Below are positions 61,219 through 64,000 of a stretch of DNA of 64,000 nucleotides, piece by piece. The number at the start of each line of letters is the position of its first letter. Position 1 is the stretch's first letter. The translations under genes were made by a program, and so were the position numbers. The notes beneath the pieces were generated by a model that saw only the letters and a list, made by a program, of their open reading frames with translations, did no database searches and had not been told where the DNA came from. Origin of the DNA: Cryptomeria japonica (lineage: Eukaryota > Streptophyta > Pinopsida > Cupressales > Cupressaceae). The stretch lies in NCBI RefSeq assembly GCF_030272615.1, contig NC_081414.1, forward strand, positions 822,301,896 through 822,365,895, written 5' to 3'.

Positions 61219-62299
61219 TGTTGGCATGATGATGATTGTAATGTATTCATCATATGTTGTCATTGATGAAACACTCACACACACACATGATGATATTGAC
61301 TATCGGTGTAGCTTTAAATGTTTAAACTGTCAACCAGTATTCTTAGTGGTTATGTCTAACTGGTACTTTGTGTCAACCGGTATGTGCATATGAGACAACC
61401 TATAGATATGATAAGATGAAGAACAAGATGCAGATCAAGTGGAGATCATGACAGAAGATTTGTGGATAATGGTCTTAACTCAAAATGGTATTGATTGTTC
61501 CAACTAGTATTCGGTAATTTTTGTGATGAGTTACCATAGATCGTGATGAGTTATGCTACCGAAAAAAATTTGGCGGTAATTTTTGTGATGAGTTATGATC
61601 ACTTGTCCAGATACACTGCACCTAGGAAATTATGTTTTGATTTACTTAGGCTGACATGAAACTTAAGGTCTATATATTGACATCGCAATGAATCATTTGA
61701 AAAATATGTGGAAGAGTGTTATGTGCGAAGAAGAGTTAAGTTGTAGAGTATGAAGAAGAGTAGTGTTGAATATGTTTAGAAGGATCTGATCAATAAAGTA
61801 TTGTGCTACTCAGAACAAATCAAACAAACTTGTTGTTCTCTAACAATTATAGCAGAATCAAATCCCCTAATCGAGTAAGCTCTAACAAGCTTCAATATAT
61901 AAATCCTTAACAAGGTGATCCAGTAGTTTGGATTCTGAAATCCTCCGATGAGGTTACTCCTAACAGGGTATAAGCTTCTAATCAAGCTTTGGGATCTCTA
62001 ACAAGATTTGCTCCTAGCAGAGCACTTTGTAGACCTTAACCAGTCAATTATCTATTACTGTAGATAGTTAACTTGTGAGTTCCATCTCACCATGGTTTTT
62101 ACCTATTTGGGTTTTCCACATACAAACACTTGCGTTATGGTGAATGCTTTACTTTTTGTGGATGTTGTTATATCATTTTGGATTGCATGCATTATTTTTA
62201 AAAGCTTTGTTAAGTTCATCTACCGGTCAGTGTTTAAAGTAGTTCTATTTTTGGTGTCACTGATTCACCCCCCCCTCTCAATTCTTTTCAAGTCCATCA
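61219..62299 (+). mobile_element. 5' LTR of the right Copia-type element
   Basis: It begins TGTTGGCATGATG and ends CCATCA, next to a primer-binding site, and is 1081 bp long. It shares clear stretches with the minus-strand LTR at 1953-3059, for example the part reading CTCACCATGGTTTTT and the end with a run of C. The two elements are of one family in opposite directions. Confidence 0.8.
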
Positions 62300-62301
62300 A
62301 T

Positions 62302-62314
62302 TGGTATCAGAGCC
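62302..62314 (+). other. Primer-binding site of the right element
   Basis: TGGTATCAGAGCC directly follows the LTR and is complementary to the 3' end of initiator methionine tRNA. Confidence 0.9.
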
Positions 62315-62361
62315 TAACTTTTGAGAAGCCTAATCACTTAGAAGGAAGTCTTGAAACCACC

Positions 62362-63639
62362 ATGGGGGATATGAGCTACTTCGAGATGGCTAGAGAGCTA
62401 GAAGCTAGCAGAAATGAAATAGAAACGTTAAGGGTCAAACTGAGAGCTTCTCAAAACAAAATGAGAGAGCTTACTAAACAACTATTAGAAATATCTAATA
62501 ATAATTCTTCAGATGGAGCCAATATTGATGCTTTGGCTGAGGAGGTTGAAAAACTCAATGGTGAGAAATTGAATCTGAGGAGAAAGATAGAAAGTCTTGC
62601 TATCTGCATGAGTCAAGAACTAGAAGCTAGAAGAGAAGCCAAGGATCTTATCAAGGAAATAGATCATGACATTACCAAGATAAAGCATGAGCATTTGAAT
62701 TCTGAAAGAGAAGAGAAGGAAAATCCACTGTTAGATCTTGATTTAGCATCATCTCTGAGAGAGAATCTGTCTAAGCACAATGAAGATCTTACCAAGCAAC
62801 TCACTGAAACAAATGAGAAGCTGGACAAATTTGTCAAATGTTCAACCTTGCTAGAAGAGAAAATTCAGTCTCAAAGGATGAAAGGTGATATCTCTGGACT
62901 TGGTTTTCACACATCTGAAAAAGGTGAAACCTCCGGTACCAAGAGAAACACTCCTAAGATCAAATCTTCTTCTAAGGTCAGGAACCCTACTGGTAAGAAG
63001 GTCTTTAAACCTGTTTGTTTTGTTTGCCATAAACTTTGTCACACTGCAAATGTTTGTAGAGACAAACCTAACAGAAATGCAAGTTACAATACTAATTCTA
63101 GGTATGTGTCCAAGGAATTTGAAGGTCATTGCTTCACTTGTGGAATGTATGGACATAGATCTATTGAGTGCAAATATGGAGATAATAATCCTGTACTGCA
63201 TATGCATCCAAGACCTAATGGCAACTAGATGAGGAATTTTGACAACCAGATAAACATGAACTAGCAAAGACCCTACAACAAGTTGTTTAGTCCATTTGAG
63301 ATGGAAAAGGTAACAAATATTGTTTGAACCATCTGTAATAACTTTGGTCATGTGGCTATGAATTGTAGAAGAAGAATAGGAAGAGGAAATGCAGGACCTT
63401 GAAGATCATTGGGTATGGTGTGCTATCAGTACAACAAACCAAGACACTTAGCAAAATTTTGCAGATCCAAAAATAGCAAACCGGTCAATTTTGTAAAAGA
63501 TATGAAAGGTAAACAGAAAGTAAGTGTTGAAGAAGTTAAAGAGGAAATGAACCGCATTTGGAAGAAAAAGAATGATGACTCACCGACAGGGGAGATTTAT
63601 CCTTCACCTAGTGAAGAGAACCCTACACGGGTGAACTAA
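62362..63639 (+). mobile_element. Gag region of the right Copia-type element (fossil)
   Basis: The likely start is the ATG at 62362 (MGDMSYFEMARELEASRNEI). A long predicted coiled coil rich in E, K and L follows to about 62900. Zinc-knuckle motifs then follow: CFVCHKLCHTANVC, CFTCGMYGHRSIEC and, further on, CYQYNKPRHLAKFC. The end, with VKEEMNRIWKKK, matches VEMNKTWKKK in the left element. No protease or pol follows in the window. It looks nearly whole in its first two thirds, with a few breaks further on. Confidence 0.75.
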
Positions 63640-64000
63640 GCCTTGTCATATGGCTCAAGGGAACGTAAACGGTAAATCCACCTCCGGACCCCTTGTGATG
63701 AATGAGTGGTAAGAAAATTTTGAGTTTATAATTTTGATAACTTTTTCTTGATATGTTATCAACCAGTTTACTTCTTGAGTGGTAAAATTAGGGTTTGCAA
63801 CCCTAACGGGAGAGCATTTAATGCTGTAGGTAAAAGGATAAAAGCATGTTTTTACTTTGTTATTTTTACCCTAATGCATTCAAGAAAGAAAATTGGAGCA
63901 CTTATTGAGCTAAGAAAGATTCTTTTTCTAAAGTAATTTGAGATTTGTATAATCAAGCTTAATTCAAGGTTGCACAAAGCTGAACTGGTGTTCATTTGGG
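63640..64000 (+). mobile_element. Spacer after gag of the right element
   Basis: It includes GTGGTAAAATTAGGGTTTGC and GAGAGCATTTAATGC, which match the minus-strand stretch at about 465-520 between gag and the second frame of the left element. The window ends before any second frame. Confidence 0.6.

Noticed and set aside
62851-63351. 166-codon minus-strand frame
   Set aside because: It is the complement of the gag zinc-knuckle region of the right Copia-type element; no motif supports it.

Overview
This window looks like repeat-rich nuclear DNA of a seed plant. It is AT-rich and dominated by LTR retrotransposon fossils (Copia and Ty3/Gypsy), with LINE and SINE-like relics, long gene-poor stretches, one PPR gene fragment and one convincing two-exon gene. 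A gymnosperm or another large-genome plant fits best, but nothing here identifies the species. No tRNA, rRNA, CRISPR array, operon or bacterial signal was seen.

Layout. 1-3059: minus-strand Copia-type element with a gag region and one LTR, entering from the left edge. 3060-9874: mostly anonymous AT-rich DNA, containing an exact 21-bp-period repeat (6574-6822), a PPR gene fragment (8470-8835) and a weaker ~20-bp array (9030-9200). 9875-36299: a duplicated retroelement complex. A ~2.8-kb block with an L1-type LINE relic occurs three times (10335-13150, 13155-15955, 28800-31625). Two copies continue into a block with a Copia gag relic and a short LTR-like element. A Ty3/Gypsy element (19163-28674, minus strand) lies between them. 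37480-38110: polypyrimidine tract. 38182-39350: 3' end of a Copia element. 43800-48635: SIRE-like Copia element, abutted by a minus-strand Copia gag/protease relic (48640-49649). 61219-64000: plus-strand element of the same family as the one at the left edge.

The most interesting stretch is 51.6-59.2 kb. It holds duplicated exon-like pieces, a tandem array of tRNA-derived SINE-like units (52300-53390), and six tandem ~520-590-bp units (53880-57110). Each unit carries a splice-acceptor-like site, and units 3-6 follow it with a recognisably homologous short reading frame; units 1 and 2 are more degenerate. An exon-like segment just upstream (53570-53628) ends in a donor whose phase matches that frame, so this looks like a cassette of duplicated terminal exons or a decayed remnant of one. 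It is followed by a two-exon gene (58382-59200) for a 182-residue membrane protein of unknown function. Whether these belong to one transcription unit cannot be decided from sequence alone.
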